Positions 47,701-59,407 of a stretch of DNA of 64,000 nt are shown here, one piece after another. Where the stretch lies: positions 596,960,818 to 597,024,817 of the forward strand of contig OY728158.1 in the NCBI GenBank assembly GCA_963277665.1. The letters run 5' to 3'. The translations under genes and the position numbers were made by a program. How positions within the stretch are numbered: the stretch's first letter is position 1; every line of letters begins with the position of its first letter. This stretch comes from Viscum album (Eukaryota > Streptophyta > Magnoliopsida > Santalales > Viscaceae). Under the pieces are notes generated by a model. That model ran no database searches and was not told the DNA's origin. It saw nothing but the letters and a program-made list of their open reading frames with translations.

Positions 47701-48360
47701 AATAACTATTTAAAATTTTAATATAGTACTTGAATAAATATTAAAAAATAAATATATTAAATATTGAACTGAATAATTAATAAAGAAAAGATTAAATTTA
47801 TGAATTAATGATTTATAAATATACGTTACAAATTATTGAAGCATTATTTAAATAAAATAAAATTTAATGTTTAGCAAAAATTAATTAATTAATATATTAA
47901 AACTAAAAACTAAATGTGGAAAAAAAATTAAGTGCGTAGAATGGAAAACAAAATAAAAATAATAAAATAATAAAATAATATATTTATCAACTAATAATTC
48001 AATAAAACTTATTCAATAATGAATACAAAATTTATGAAAAAAAATAAATGAAACATTATTAATAATAGTTTCATTAACTTACTAAACCCCATTTAATTTA
48101 ATAAAAAAGTGATTATTAACTAAATTTATTGTTATTTCAAGAATTTAATACATATAAAACCCCGTAAAATGGATGTGGAAAAAAGTAATGAATAATGGAC
48201 ACATCAATATCTTATCCACCTAGATGTCTCATGTTACATATTATGTGATATAGAGGCCAATTATTCTACATGACACTATTTGGATATCAAATTTTTTCCA
48301 CCATTATGGACCTTATATATCCTTTATTCCATAAAACTAATGTGTTGTATTTTATAAAGT
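44701..48360. other. AT-rich unreadable DNA
   Basis: No open frame above background on either strand and no recognised motif. CG dinucleotides are scarce, and TAA, TGA and TAG are frequent in all frames. It is probably decayed transposon DNA linking the MULE and plant-mobile-domain relics. Confidence 0.45.
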
Positions 48361-48680
48361 CTACATGTGTGACATCAAGCCCATTGATCATAATTTGTTT
48401 GATACATTAGTCAAGAGATGGTGAATAGGGACACACACTTTCCATATTTATGAAGGGGGGATAACAATAACTTTAGAGGTCAAAGAATACATGTTGTGTC
48501 TATGTATTGATGTTCATGTGGTTGTGAGTGTGATATTTGGATACATGTGTGATTTAATACATCATTTTCAAGGTGTTGAGGTTATCATTTGACCTCATGT
48601 CATTCAAATTGGATGATTTCACACGGGTTGTCTAGATGAGCACTTCTCATTTATTACAGAAGGTGATAATTAGTTGAATA
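48361..48680 (+). pseudogene. Plant mobile domain (PMD) relic
   Basis: The plus-strand frame from 48,401 reads DTLVKRW, a TGA, GTHTFHIYEGGITITL, EVKEYMLCLCIDVHVV. This matches the plant mobile domain core pattern (an ERW-x-ETHTFH stretch, then a TVTL-x-DV and an LGLP-x-DG-x-V stretch). PMD occurs in the MAIL1/MAIN family of plant proteins and in many transposons. The stop at 48,422 sits where the family has Arg. Weaker downstream matches (a GCLDEHFS segment near 48,628) are interrupted by stops. This is probably a transposon-carried copy, because a MULE relic lies 4 kb upstream in the same orientation. Confidence 0.55.
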
Positions 48681-49282
48681 TTATTCGATAAACATTTTAA
48701 TTTATAAAGTAGCTAATTGAAGGAATGATATATGTGAACTACTCTACTAGATTAGTGTACATTTTGTTTAAACCGTTACATGACTATCTAGATAGTACAA
48801 CTAAATATAGTTAGAACTTGGATGTATTAACATATCTATATATAATCATTTTTATAATGTGTTAATAAAAGAAACACCATATTGTAGGTAGTTTCATGCT
48901 TCTGTATATGTGTTTATATATGTTTAAATGATGAATATACAAAAATATATCCTAATAAAAATGAACCTACTAATTTAGGTGAGATACTGATGTTCCTGAT
49001 GAGCCCACTGAAGATGATACACAACAAATGTAAGAACCTGATTCTTCCATGAGGACCAAATCCTTTTATTTCTATATATTTTTATTTTAAATGATTAATT
49101 TCAGCCTAATATTTTTACTTCTATAGGTCATTGTGGTATCGGGGGTGTCTGGGGCTAGTTCAGAGCCCATACCCCAACTCTTATGGTGAAAAATTCTCAG
49201 GAATGATTAATACAAACCATGTGAGGCACACTGTACAATCTGACTAAATGTGTGAGATATAGGACTAGAGATATAGGGTGTT
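48681..49282. other. AT-rich DNA after PMD relic
   Basis: An acidic reading segment near 48,987-49,030 (translated D-rich, ending in TAA) could be the tail of the PMD-containing protein. Nothing else is recognisable. Confidence 0.3.
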
Positions 49283-51690
49283 ACATGGTTATAGAAAACC
49301 CTCTGAAATAGTTCTGAAGGTCCTACAACAATTTCTAAAATTTTGAGAGTGTAGTTTTCCATTATTTTCACATAGTTAGTCAAACTGTTAATACAAACAG
49401 TGAGGGACCCCCCTACCTATAGCAAAGAATGCACGGTTGGTGCATGGTTTGTCCAACCATGTAGCCAAATAATGATTCCTAATAAATAAGGTAAAATTAT
49501 GGAAATGAGCTTAAAGGGTTTATATCCTAAAAAATAATTTTCAAATTCTCCTCCCACAAAGAAACCTCACAATTTGAAGCTCGTCTTCATTTCAAAAATT
49601 AAGAATTGATAGATATTCTCTATCAGAGCATGATTTCAGGCATCATTCATCTTTTTGGATCTACATTAGTGAGTTATCAATTCCATTTGTGTAATTCCTC
49701 ATTTGTTTTGGTACCACCTACACAATTTATGTGAATGATACTTTTCAATATTTATAGGTTCCATTCATCGATTTTCTCCCAATATGAGTCAAATCAGAAG
49801 ATGATTATTGATTTTCTATTAACTATGAACATATGATAGGTGGTCTTATTCCTTTATTTTAAATTATAAGAGTTCATTTATTCAATATTGTTGTGCAGCC
49901 AATATTTTTCGAGTTACCCTGAAATGAATTTAAATCCTTGAATTGATATGTTAGGCATGGACAATGTTATTAAAGAGGCCCATAAATTAGTCGGTAGAGG
50001 ATGAGGACCTTGAAATTAGAACCATCCCATTGGGTGTTTTGTTTAATTAAATGGACCATTATGATGGAATATGAATTTGGATACCTTTGAGGAGTTCCTT
50101 TTTACCTTGTTATAGTAATTTTAATATAAATTTTTTGAATTCATGTTGAGTTGAATTATAAGTTCAATTGTAATATCAAGGGGGAATTCAAATTGATAGG
50201 GGATAGGTCATGGATTCTAGGTCCCTAGATCCTTTCCATGTATTGGTTGATTAAGAATGAGATTCATGTTTTAATTAAATTCCTACAATAGTGTTTGTGT
50301 GGAAGTCCTTATAAACTTATCCATGACTTGAGTCACCTTATGTGAAGTATTTTAAATAGAGTATTCCTGGCAATGGCCTTAATATGGGTTAAATTAAAAT
50401 TAATAAATGTTACCGAACTAAATGATTCTAAATATTCCTTAGGTGATAGAACAATTCAATGAATAATGCCATGGATAGACTCAATTGGCTTCTACCAGGA
50501 CTATGTTCGAGGGACATTTGGACTACATATATTGTATTCCAAAGATATACTCATATGGTTTGACTATTATATGTCGAGTGATACATGGATTTGATCATAT
50601 TTTTAAAGATGCTCACAAAGGAGATTTGATCATATATTCCATAAGAGATAATTGGACTCCATTAAAGAAGTGCCAAGGACAAATATTGAAGGCATGTTAT
50701 GCCATGCCTAGATAAATACAAGGGTTATAGGGAGGTTCTCTTGGATGGTCTTATAGGGTGGTGTATTATACAATACTAAGAGCATTACATGGATTCCAAA
50801 TGAGGAATTCAATGGATGATCTCATGTTTATAAATAAATATTGAATGAAATGAGTTATATGACATGACTTCTAAGAAAAAGTATAATATTAGATTATGTA
50901 TTCATTTATACATTATGGATGATCTTTTTAGGCAACCTTTTATCATGTTATCTTGTGGGATACTTGGAATTTGGATTGGTATAGAGATTTATTAGTTGAA
51001 TGATATAAAATCATTAAATGTAATTGATTAAAAAAGAGAACCTATTATTTTTAGAAGGTCCAATTTAATTACATCATTTTTATATTGTGTTATAGCATAC
51101 ACATTGTGAATGTTATATATTCACCGACTATATGGAACTGGACCATCGGTCATTTCCTACTGGGATTATGTCCCACACCCTATTCAGACTGACTTGGGGT
51201 ACCCGAATAGATTATATTATTCAAGGTATGGATAACGGAAATCACATTGATATTAGTTCTTGATTGCTTCTTTGGGGTAGCGGAGTAGGGGACATGGCTA
51301 CAAATCATGATTCTAGCTGCAATATTTTTGACATTTTTTAACTTTTTTCCATGTATTTTTCAACTACCTTATATACCTTTTTATTATTATTTCTTATAGT
51401 CATTACATGTGTCCTCATTATTGTATTTGAGTTTCCATTGATGTTTTTAACTATTCATGCTATGTATCTATTCTATGATTGATTTACTACATTATCTATA
51501 TATCTATTATTGATATTCCATTGGGTTAAAATATGGTAAGAGGGTATAGTCACCCCGCCGACACAAGCTAGTTCATCACTTTTAATCGATAACCTTTGGT
51601 GTTTGGGGAGATGCGCTTAGGGACATGTGGCCAACTAGGCTCGGGGCACCTTTTAGTGGCATTTGGGTCTGAGACATTATAGGTGACATA
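49283..51690 (+). repeat. Probable ancient LTR (copy A)
   Basis: The right end, 51,599-51,684, is a degenerate form of the Tekay-type LTR terminus: a GATGCGCTTAGGGACATGTGG stretch, CTCGGGG, TTTTAGTGG and GGGTC in order. It recurs at 56,245-56,330. The left border at TGTTACATGG (49,283) is a guess from the TGTTACA start. Frame 50,485-50,715 inside it has no recognisable product. Confidence 0.4.
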
Positions 51691-53930
51691 AGGATAGAGG
51701 TGAGGATTGGGAAAACAATGTCTATGATAGGCTCTTGAATCACAAAGAAAGGATTAGACATAGCATGGAGAGGATCATGCAATATAAAAATTCACTCATG
51801 CATATGATATATCATCATTGTTCCAGATATGTCTTATGACTGATGTTCAAAGAGCTCAAGAGGGGTGGGACCCAGATATACTATCTTAGTTACTATAGTA
51901 CCCATGGGATATTCCCATCGATGACTTTTTTAATGTGTCAATTGCCTTATAAATATTGTTATAGGGTCCTATTGGGACTCCATATTACATGAAATATGGA
52001 TCAAAATCATATGTTGGAGAGATATGTTGTCAACAATATAAGGTTGTAGTGGATGCACATCATTATGACGATCTAACAACCAAAAAACAAGACACATAGA
52101 CAATAAAACCACATCTATATGTTCCCATTGTTTAGGTAGATACAATGCATGTAGTGAAACATATTCTTTTTACTGGAAAACTAGAGTGGTATAAAAACAT
52201 ACTTGATGTAGGTGTAAGATTCATATATAATGCTATTGAACAAATAGTCTATGATGATGATATTTTTTATTGCAAATCATAATACATATAAAAATATCTA
52301 ATTTCTAATGTAAACAAATATCGTTTTAGATTATATATTTCCATAAATAATTTAAAAAAAAATTTCAACTATAATTGTATATTAAAATTTCATCTAAAAT
52401 TTTATTAAATGTAATTTATCAGTATAGAATGTTGAGTTTTGTAAGAAAATATCAATTTTTAAGGATCATATTATCAGGATTTGTTTTATTAGTAAATGTG
52501 GTCTAACATATGAAATAGACTATGAATTTTTTTTATCATAATGTATTGACAAAAATACAAATAATAAATTTTAAAATGGTAAAAAAACATTTTTCAACAA
52601 CTAGAAAATAATAAAATAAATTAATGAAATTTGAATTATAATTTCAATCATGATAAAAAATAATGTAGATATATAGTGAATAAACAACAATCCAAAATGG
52701 TAGTACTAATAAGATAAATTATGAATAATTATAATCACAAAAAATGTAACATATGAATAATGAATAAAAAAAACTAGATTCACAAAAATTAAATAACAAT
52801 GATTCAATAAAAAATAATTTTCAAACTATTTTCAAAAAAATAAATCTTTTTTTTTGAAATTTGAAATATAATAAAAAAATAACTATAGATTGAGATTTAA
52901 ATTTAGGGTTATTTGACGAAAATTAATACTTCATGAATGATAAGTTAAACTTGAATAAATTAAACCATGTAAAGTGAAATTAAACATACTAAATTGATGA
53001 TACTCAAACAAAAGTAAAACTAAAACTACTAGAATTATAAGTATATTATAACAGTTATGTGGAAAAGAATAAAAAATTATAAACCCCAAACTAGGATCCC
53101 AATTCAAGAAACTAAAATCATACTATAAATTATATACAGTGTATAAAATGGTTTCACACATTTAATTTTTTAATTTTATCCCTATTAATGAAATCATATA
53201 TAAAATTAAAAATATATATAGTTAAATAAATTTATCGAACTATAAAATAAATATGTTGATAGAATGATATCCTTTAGTATAATTTCTATTTGATATTATA
53301 GAATGAAATGATTTCACAATATCTATGAAAATTAAATTATTTAACATTATTCTAAATCATATTGAAAAATAATTTTATAAGTGATCCAAAAAATCAATAA
53401 TAATATTTTTACCACTAATTTCCCCAAAAAATAATTTTATGTGTTCCAAAATTTTTGGGAAGTGTAGTTCAACATAGTGAAAATCATATTTGGATGGTTT
53501 TTTGGGTAAATATATATAATTAAATACAAAATTTAGACGTGAATTATAAGGATGATGAGACTATCCACTTGGATTGATTGGCTAGTAACTGGATAGGGTT
53601 GATTTGATCTTGATGTGTGGGTGGTGTGTAAAGTAAATTTTTGAGGATAGTGTGAAATATATTGGTTTAGCTGCAAATAGTAGGTGATATATGACATGAA
53701 TTATGAATGTGAATGGCGATCCTTATAACTTTAGCATGGTTTGAGTGATCTATATGGTGTTGGTTAGTTTTTTAGTATTCATTAAATCAAAATTATTTTA
53801 TACGAGGAATTAATGATGGATCAAATGCTTTTTATATTAATGGTAAAAACTATTATTCAATTCTTATTGGATTGATAATTTTTTCACTCTGAGTCAACAA
53901 TGAAGAAACATAATATAATTAGGGTGGAGT
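51691..53930. other. AT-rich unreadable DNA between LTR relics
   Basis: I could not recognise gag, RT or integrase here. If the two LTR-end copies belong to one element, this would be its internal region, shrunk and decayed. A_n and T_n tracts dominate 52,270-53,450. Confidence 0.35.
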
Positions 53931-56330
53931 GTAATCTAGTAGTTGGGATAAAAAATTTCATAAAATAATGTAAATAGTGGTGGTTCACCCCTTGGGAGGC
54001 ATAGTCCAATTTTCTATTATGGAATATGTGTTGGTTGGTATGTTTGAGTAGCAGTAGGAGTTACTGATTGAGATTAAATTTTCTTTTTATAGAAATTACA
54101 TATTCATTTCTATTTTGTTAAATTTATTATCTCTTATTATAAGAAAATGATTTTATTAATTTATTTAAGTTGTACTTTTTATGAAGAAATAATAATTTTT
54201 ACTCAAGAGGGGAAGAAATTAAATTCCTACTTATTAGAATGTTGGATTGAGAAATAAACTTTTCAATTGATTCTTGAATAGGGGTCTTCCTTTAGGATAG
54301 TTTTTAGTGATTTTTGGATGTGGTTAGGATGTTTCACCAGCAGTGAATCGAATTATTTTAATTCAAAATTAAATGAATGATATTGGATTAATGGACCATT
54401 ATAAGCATGAGGTAGGAGTTTTATAGATTTTACCTAATGTTTCTTCCAATTATATATTTTTCATAGTGTTGTATGCCAAATTCTTTGTAATTTCATTTCA
54501 AATTGTAAAACTAAATGTGAATAATATAAGGTTTTGAATTAAATAAATTCTACCATTGAATTGTATCATTGGAGGTTGTACACCTCAAAACAGAACACCC
54601 TTTAGGGTGTGTTGATGAGACTATTTCTAAATTGATCAATTATTTTCTAATAAAACCACCAGCTAAGGTGTGTTATCTTATACAATATAATTGGGGTTGT
54701 TAAATGTAATGAATGAGAAAGTGGATGGGTAAATTTATCCACTATTCATCAATTTGGTGACCAGACTACCGACTCATGGGGTTGGTGAATTCTCTTATTG
54801 AATGAACTAGATGATTCATGCGTAGTATACTTGTTAGCATGGCCTATGTTATACCACTTTATTATATGGTGTAAAAATTTATGGAAAAATCACCCAGATA
54901 GCATACATTTGAGGGTGGAATGAACCAGACAATGACACAAATAACCTTTATTAATTTAGAATTATTATGATAGATGGTCTTGGCCCTCTCATTATGTATA
55001 TGTAACTTGTAATATGGAATGATTCAATACTTGGCTTCTATTTTTATTAATAAATAGATATTATTGACATAATGGATGAATTGGTGGCCTATTTTAATAA
55101 ATTTTAAATTTATTATATTGAAAGGGATCAACTACACCTTGAGTGGTGTTGGTTTCCTCTTTATATAACATTAGGCTAAGAGGAAATAGGGAAGGGGGAT
55201 TACCTTTTATTTCTTAATGACTAACGGGACCTCGAGAATGATTTTTTTCCATTATGTGTCACACCACTTGTTCACGGATGTTGGAATGAAATCCACAGCA
55301 CTAGGATTAGTTGGTAAGATATCTCCGACCCCCTTGATTGGTATGTTGGGTATGATCCTCCTCGTTGTATTTTAGTGATACTAGGAATGAAAGAATACAT
55401 GGATTAATATCCTCGGGCATGAAGACTGATATTTATTATTATCGGATTCTTGTAATTATTATGATCAGTATTATGCATAGACACTTGAGTTATGCCTTAG
55501 GTTCTGGAAAATACTATGTATCTATATATATGTATAAAACATTACTATGTATATGGTGAATATATAAAGAAATCTCCACACATAGATATATATATATATA
55601 TAGCCATACTATGGAACATTTTCATTGGTATTCTAAGTTAGGCCGAATAAGATAATTCAGTCTGGGTTTCCTTTTGGAACCCAAGTAAGATTAGTTTCCA
55701 TTTATTCATTTAATACTTATTCATTATACATGCACACTATTATAATTTACATTCACATGCTGGATAGAAGTATTCACCATTGGTGGTGGCCTTCTATTTA
55801 TATCTCATTCCCTATTTTGACATCCATTTCAATGGGGTAACCAAACAGACCACATGTTTGTATATTTAGGACCATGGACTGTGTAATGTGCTATTACAAT
55901 TATTCATGGGAGTTAAGAGAACATGACCTAGATAGAGCTCACGATTATCATGGAGACAGCCTTGGAGATTTCGTTTATTTCTATTATAATACATTGTATC
56001 AAATTCTCTAGGTTTGTTGGTTACTATATTATATCTTTATCTACAAATACATGATTGGATGTATTTGGAATTGGCCATGTTATTCAGTATATTATATTCT
56101 TAAAATTTCTGTCATTTATTATTACTTGTTTCACAATTTATTATTGATTAAAAAATTATTATAATTTTGTTATACTCTAATAATGAGAGTAAAATCACAA
56201 TATCTTACCATTGTTATACTATCACTTCTATTTAGAAACATCTAGTGTATGAGGAGGCGCGCTTGAGGTCATGTGATCATCCATCTCGGGGAACCATTTT
56301 AGTGGAACCCGGGTCAGGAACATAAAAAGT
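53931..56330 (+). repeat. Probable ancient LTR (copy B)
   Basis: The right end at 56,245-56,330 (GAGGAGGCGCGCTTGAGG, CTCGGGGAACC, TTTTAGTGGAACCCGGGTC) is about 70% identical to 51,599-51,684. It closely follows the usual 3' terminus of plant Tekay-type LTRs. Weaker similarity is seen near 55,770-55,860 versus 51,121-51,220. The left border is unknown, and 53,931 simply assumes the same length as copy A. (TA)n is at about 55,583-55,602. Confidence 0.4.
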
Positions 56331-56648
56331 TATACCATAGTGTCTCATTTACTTTTTATTAAATTTTTGGGATAGTGGAAAAGTGACTAGGAATGTATAT
56401 GTACTTTATTTTTTTTTTCATAATATTGATCAACCCCTGCATAGGGAAAAGTCCATGTGGCTAGTGATGGTATTTTTATTCTTTCTATTTTTTATTAATG
56501 TTGATTATGATTTCACCTTGTGTGAATGGGGTACATTATGTTTCATAATTTTTAATTAATATTATGGTATTTTACCCTTGGTTAGGTAACCGCACTGTGA
56601 TTCACTATTTCTTTTTCACCCTTACAACACCGTGTTAAAATTGTGTTG
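56331..56648. other. AT-rich spacer
   Basis: No feature recognised. A degenerate primer-site-like stretch could follow the LTR relic near 56,327, but it is too altered to call. Confidence 0.3.
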
Positions 56649-56663
56649 TATTGATAATTATAA
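56649..56663. repeat. 15-bp target site duplication, left copy
   Basis: TATTGATAATTATAA is repeated exactly at 57,721-57,735 (16 bp if the preceding G is counted). It flanks a block of clearly different base composition. Confidence 0.85.
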
Positions 56664-57720
56664 GGACCGGAAGCCTCTGAGCGACTGCTTCTTCCCCCTC
56701 ACGAGCCTATGATTTCACTTCTTTCTTTCTCCTCCACTCCTCCGGTCGGTCTAGCCTGCCCTCAGTGACGGCTGTCTCGCCTTGGATCGACGACATTGGG
56801 TGTCAGATCCGCATGGTCCAGCCCCATTCCCGGCCTGTCAGTGGTTTCACCTCAGCCCCTGTTCAAGCAGCGGCGGCCTCAATGTTCTTCCTTTAGCTCG
56901 GCGTCAGTGTTTGTCATTTTCGGGTGGTCTGGCATTGGGTCTTGGCTAGGTGATGTCGGATCTGGTTTTTTTGGTTATGATTTTGTCTTTGTTCTAGCTT
57001 CAGGGCCTCATCTTGGCACTGATTTTGTACTCGTCAGCAGCTCCGGTGTGCTCATCGTCGGCTTTGACATGTTTTCCGGCTCTGTGATCTCAACTAAGCT
57101 TCTTCCTGGTTCGTCATTGGCTCCAGTATTTCAGTTGTTCTTCGGTTCAGTTCCTATGGCTTGGAGGGGGGAGGCTATGCTAATTGGTTCTGCTATAAGT
57201 TGATTCCAGGTTTTGATTTTGATTTTTATTTGTTGAGTTGGGAATTTGTTTGTCTAGATGTAATTTTGGTGATGCTTTGAATCTGCTGGTAATGGTTGTG
57301 TCTTCTGGTAATTTGGAATGTTGGTGGTTGATGTTTCCTGGAGGTGAAATTGGATTTTGGGGAACTCACACAGTCTACATATTTTTTCATCAGATGAGGA
57401 TAGAGTTGGTGGTCTCCACCATGCATGACTTATCAGATATTTTTGATTGAGAGTGTATGGCGTTTCCATCGGTACCGGGATGGTGAATTCTTACACGAGA
57501 CAGTTTGTTGAGCAGCTGTACATTTGTTGAGTCGTGCCTTAATGTTGTTGTTGCTGGGTTGAATCACTTCTCTGTAGTTTTTTTGAGTTGTAACCCTTTG
57601 TTTTCTTTGACATTATTTATGTCTTGATGTCTTTGAAGTATTGGTTTTCCCTCCTTTATCCATAAAAGGGGGTTTATCCAAAAATCAATAAAAAGTTCGG
57701 CCTTTGGTCCATTCAGTCAG
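56664..57720 (+). mobile_element. Retroposed island of about 1.06 kb (LINE fragment or retroposed transcript)
   Basis: The block is GC-richer and CG-richer than the DNA around it and is bounded by perfect 15-bp direct repeats, the mark of target-primed reverse transcription. It starts GGACCGGAAGCC. Near its end there is a polyadenylation-like AATAAAAAG at about 57,687, and it ends TTTGGTCCATTCAGTCAG without a poly(A) run. A 135-codon frame (56,796-57,203) starts MGVRSAWSSPIPG and is Ser/Gly/Phe-rich, with no family I recognise. It could be a 5'-truncated non-LTR element, or a reverse-transcribed gene transcript. Overlapping small frames near 57,226-57,469 are not supported. Confidence 0.65.
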
Positions 57721-57735
57721 TATTGATAATTATAA
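57721..57735. repeat. 15-bp target site duplication, right copy
   Basis: Exact repeat of 56,649-56,663. Confidence 0.85.
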
Positions 57736-57835
57736 TATAATAACAAATTTTACATCATGTTTGATTCCATTATTTTTTGTTTATCACTGTTAAAAATGTA
57801 AATTTTACATGTTTTTATAATTTCATTAAAGTAGG

Positions 57836-59160
57836 AGCTGATTTGGAGGGCCCATGATGATGTCTAAGAAAAATGGGTTATGCTGCACAGGATACTGGAA
57901 AACTAGTTTACTAAATAGAACAATTCCACTGGAATGTGAATTAAAATGGGTGGATAATTTTTTGGCTGGTCCAAAATTGATTGGAATACATTTCATATGT
58001 AGTAATCCAAGACAGATTTGTCAATGAGTTGGCCCAATCGACCTTATTTGTCCAGCACAACGAATCTGAACGATGTCAAAAGTGGTGTGTTGTGATTTGT
58101 CCATATCTCGGGCACTAGTTTTCTAAATAGTTTCAACAATTCATTAGAAACATTCAAGATGTGGTAAAACATGCTTCTAGTTTTTTACAAATCTATATTC
58201 CACATTCATGTGGTCTAAAACAATGATCCAAGTTGTTTTACACAATCTGTGCGCCCAAAACAACCTTCCACTTTGCATATAAAATGGAAGCTTGGGCTCG
58301 CCATTTGAAAATTCGGCCAAAGAGTGAAGTGCTTCCAATTTGGAGTTCTCTAAGAGTCCTCTACTCATATTTTATGTTCTGGATGCCCCTATCCACTTAG
58401 GGGGATTGAGAATGAAGAAGGATTTCCTCCCGAGCTTCCTCCTCCTCCCGATGTCGAGCTAAATAGTGGGCGTTCATTGTGAGGTAGATACACACATGTC
58501 ATGGGAGTTACAATGCATACATTACCTACTAGATTGTATAAATTTTGTTTTTTGAACATTTCATTCCACACACCTTACAAGATTTAATATTTGAATGCTT
58601 TTTTTGACACATGTGAATGTTATGTTCATAATTTCTAACTGATCGATGTGGTTTTAGTGCGTGACTAGTGTTGTTCCGATTGGACAATACAAGAATCATT
58701 TTATTACCAATTACATGAGATTTAAATATGATTTGAAAGCTCTTATACCATGAAAATTTTTTGTACCTTGACAATATGATTTTTATGTAATGTTTTTTTC
58801 TTCAAGCATTGAAATAAAGGCTTAGAAATTAGTCTGGATTCCAATTAATTTTCAGCAAATAATTACTCTAACCATAAATGAATCTCTAAGAACAATGAAA
58901 TTGAAATGTGTGTAGTGAAATTAAAATGACCCATTTATCTGTTATTCTTTAAATCAGCACCTTTATACATCAACTATTAAGAAATTTAAATCAAGTTATT
59001 TTCTTAAAATTGTTTTCAAAATCACCGATATTTTTTATACTTTTTATTAAAAACGCATACTCTAGACCTATCAATTATTATTGATAGACTACCTAGGGTC
59101 TACCCTAGTCTATAAATCAACCTTCAAAAAGTGATCAATTTTACATGTCATGACAACACA
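57836..59160 (+). repeat. Probable 5' LTR of Athila-like element
   Basis: The right border is set by the primer site that follows (LTR end ACAACACA at 59,160). The left border is unknown because the other LTR is outside the window. Two stretches inside are similar to each other: near 57,898-57,945 and near 58,121-58,170, each with an ACTAGTTT, CTAAATAG, ACAATTC order. A pyrimidine-rich TTCCTCCTCCTCCCG lies at 58,435. Minus-strand frames 58,177-58,774 are not recognised. Confidence 0.5.
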
Positions 59161-59169
59161 TTCAAATTT

Positions 59170-59187
59170 TGGCACTGTTTTCGGGGA
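59170..59187 (+). other. Primer binding site, tRNA-Asp type, mutated
   Basis: TGGCACTGTTTTCGGGGA corresponds to the Athila primer site TGGCGCCGTTGCCGGGGA. Four positions differ: one G to A, one C to T, one G to T and one C to T. Confidence 0.75.
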
Positions 59188-59407
59188 GGGACTTGGTTTT
59201 TAGTGCATGTTTTTGATAAGTTTTTTGAATATTTTGTAAATATTTATTTGTTTTATCTTACAACTCTACCTATATTTTCTAATTCTGGTTTATTTAATTT
59301 ATAGGTTTTTTTAATTACATGTTTTAACTCTGGGTGACCTACCTCCATTCAAATCTGAACCGAATATGATCCTACATAAGCGACACTGAGAGGCACATGA
59401 GAAAACT
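59188..59407 (+). other. Leader of Athila-like element
   Basis: No reading frame. It ends at the first gag-like ATG. Confidence 0.5.

Noticed and set aside
50485..50715. 76-codon frame beginning MASTRTMF
   Set aside because: Looks like a normal peptide by composition but has no family I recognise, and it lies inside a probable LTR relic. Too short to support a gene.
56796..57203. 135-codon frame in the retroposed island as a functional gene
   Set aside because: No recognised domain, Ser/Gly/Phe-rich, and the surrounding evidence points to an inserted copy. Kept as part of the island but not called as a CDS.
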